From: a candidate division FCPU426 bacterium
GTDB taxonomy: Bacteria; Oederibacteriota; PGYV01; Palsa-1178
Direction of reading: 5' to 3'
DNA: 7,126 nucleotides
Assembly (NCBI GenBank): GCA_003167475.1
Contig: PMTB01000028.1
Coordinates: 1,725-8,850 of the forward strand
Positions 6,516 to 7,126 of this stretch are shown here, piece after piece. The translations under genes were made by a program, and so were the position numbers. A model generated the notes under the pieces. The model saw nothing but the letters and a program-made list of their open reading frames with translations. It did not search any database and had not been told where the DNA came from. Every line of letters starts with the position of its first letter. The stretch's first letter is position 1.

Positions 6516-7126
6516 ATGCTAATGAATATACTTCAGATAAAAGCTAAAAAGTGGGCCCGCCGCATAAACCGGGTTTTCAGGAGCAGGAAAAAATTCGGAT
6601 TTTTAACGGGCCTTACAAAGAAGAGCATTGAGCAGGGGGAATTTCCACGCGAAGAACTGCTGAAAAACTCGCTTTATTATCCGGCGTGCAAGGATGATTC
6701 AACCCCAGTGCTGGAACTGCTCAAGTACACGCAGAGCTTTGTTTATGTTGATTATGAAGACAGGAAGGAGGACTTCATAGGGAAGTTAAGCAGTGATTTT
6801 TTGCAGAAAGGATATAAACTCATTGGCCAAAGGGATGTAAAAAAAGAGCTGTTCGGTAAAGGATATGACTTTGACAGCTCAATATTGAACCCTAAAGAGG
6901 TAAGACTGCTGCCGAATCTTTTCATCCAGGGCAGGGATAGAAACGGCCTTAAAAAGCCGATGTACGCGGACTGGTATGTCTTTGAAAGGGTAGTTGACGT
7001 AGAATCCGGTATAGATGAACATTTCCCGGCCCGTTTCAGCCTGATTTTCGCCGGCGCCGATGGTATAGCCGCTTATGATGCCATGTACATAAGATACGGC
7101 CTTAAAGCCTCTTGGCTTGCGCTTAT
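6516..7126 (+). CDS. Uncharacterised conserved-looking protein, N-terminal 203 residues (runs off right edge)
   Basis: The frame is open from ATG 6516 to the window end with no stop. AAGGA at 6503-6507 lies 8 bases upstream, and composition matches the phosphatase gene 21 bases before it, so the two are probably co-transcribed. The N-terminus is strongly basic (residues 9-27 hold many Lys and Arg) with no signal peptide. Motif-like segments follow: LYYPACKDD (53-61), SFVYVDYED (74-82), KLIGQRDVKKEL (101-112), ADWYVFERV (151-159) and SLIFAGADGIAAYDAMY (175-191). These resemble conserved blocks of an uncharacterised bacterial protein family I have an impression of but cannot name, and no catalytic motif of a known enzyme is evident. 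A second in-frame ATG two codons later is a possible alternative start. Confidence 0.75.
   Translation, partial: MLMNILQIKAKKWARRINRVFRSRKKFGFLTGLTKKSIEQGEFPREELLKNSLYYPACKDDSTPVLELLKYTQSFVYVDYEDRKEDFIGKLSSDFLQKGYKLIGQRDVKKELFGKGYDFDSSILNPKEVRLLPNLFIQGRDRNGLKKPMYADWYVFERVVDVESGIDEHFPARFSLIFAGADGIAAYDAMYIRYGLKASWLAL

Overview
The window is bacterial DNA with two different compositions. Positions 1-5314 and about 6054-7126 are moderately GC-balanced and rich in Lys, Ala and Gly codons. The stretch from about 5315 to 6053 is clearly AT-rich. The organism cannot be named from this sequence. A complete-looking AddA-type helicase-nuclease and a perfect sigma-54 promoter fit a free-living bacterium that uses sigma-54. 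Nothing here is diagnostic of a phylum, and there is no rRNA, tRNA, CRISPR array or insertion sequence.

Left part (1-5314) is an addB-addA operon for double-strand-break end processing. AddB enters from the left edge without its N-terminus. It carries the hallmark nuclease and 4Fe-4S cysteines of the family, but an in-frame TAG at 1429-1431 splits the nuclease domain. The first cluster cysteine lies before the stop; the catalytic Asp/Asp-x-Lys and the last three cysteines lie after it, in the same frame. AddA starts at 2162, overlaps the end of addB by 8 bases, and has every superfamily-1 helicase motif plus a C-terminal PD-(D/E)XK nuclease.

Middle part (5315-6053) is an AT-rich island. It holds a possible 37-47-codon gene or gene remnant on the minus strand, a textbook -24/-12 (sigma-54) promoter at 5514-5529, and a 135-residue gene of unknown function that the promoter should drive. 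A perfect 8-base inverted repeat lies in the tail of that gene, and a weak A/T-only hairpin follows it.

Right part (6054-7126) has two closely spaced plus-strand genes. The first is a 146-residue protein with a C-x5-R tyrosine/dual-specificity phosphatase signature. The second is an uncharacterised gene that runs off the right edge and has no in-window stop. They are 21 bases apart and probably co-transcribed. Whether the sigma-54 promoter also reaches them is open. No activator of sigma-54 is encoded in the window.
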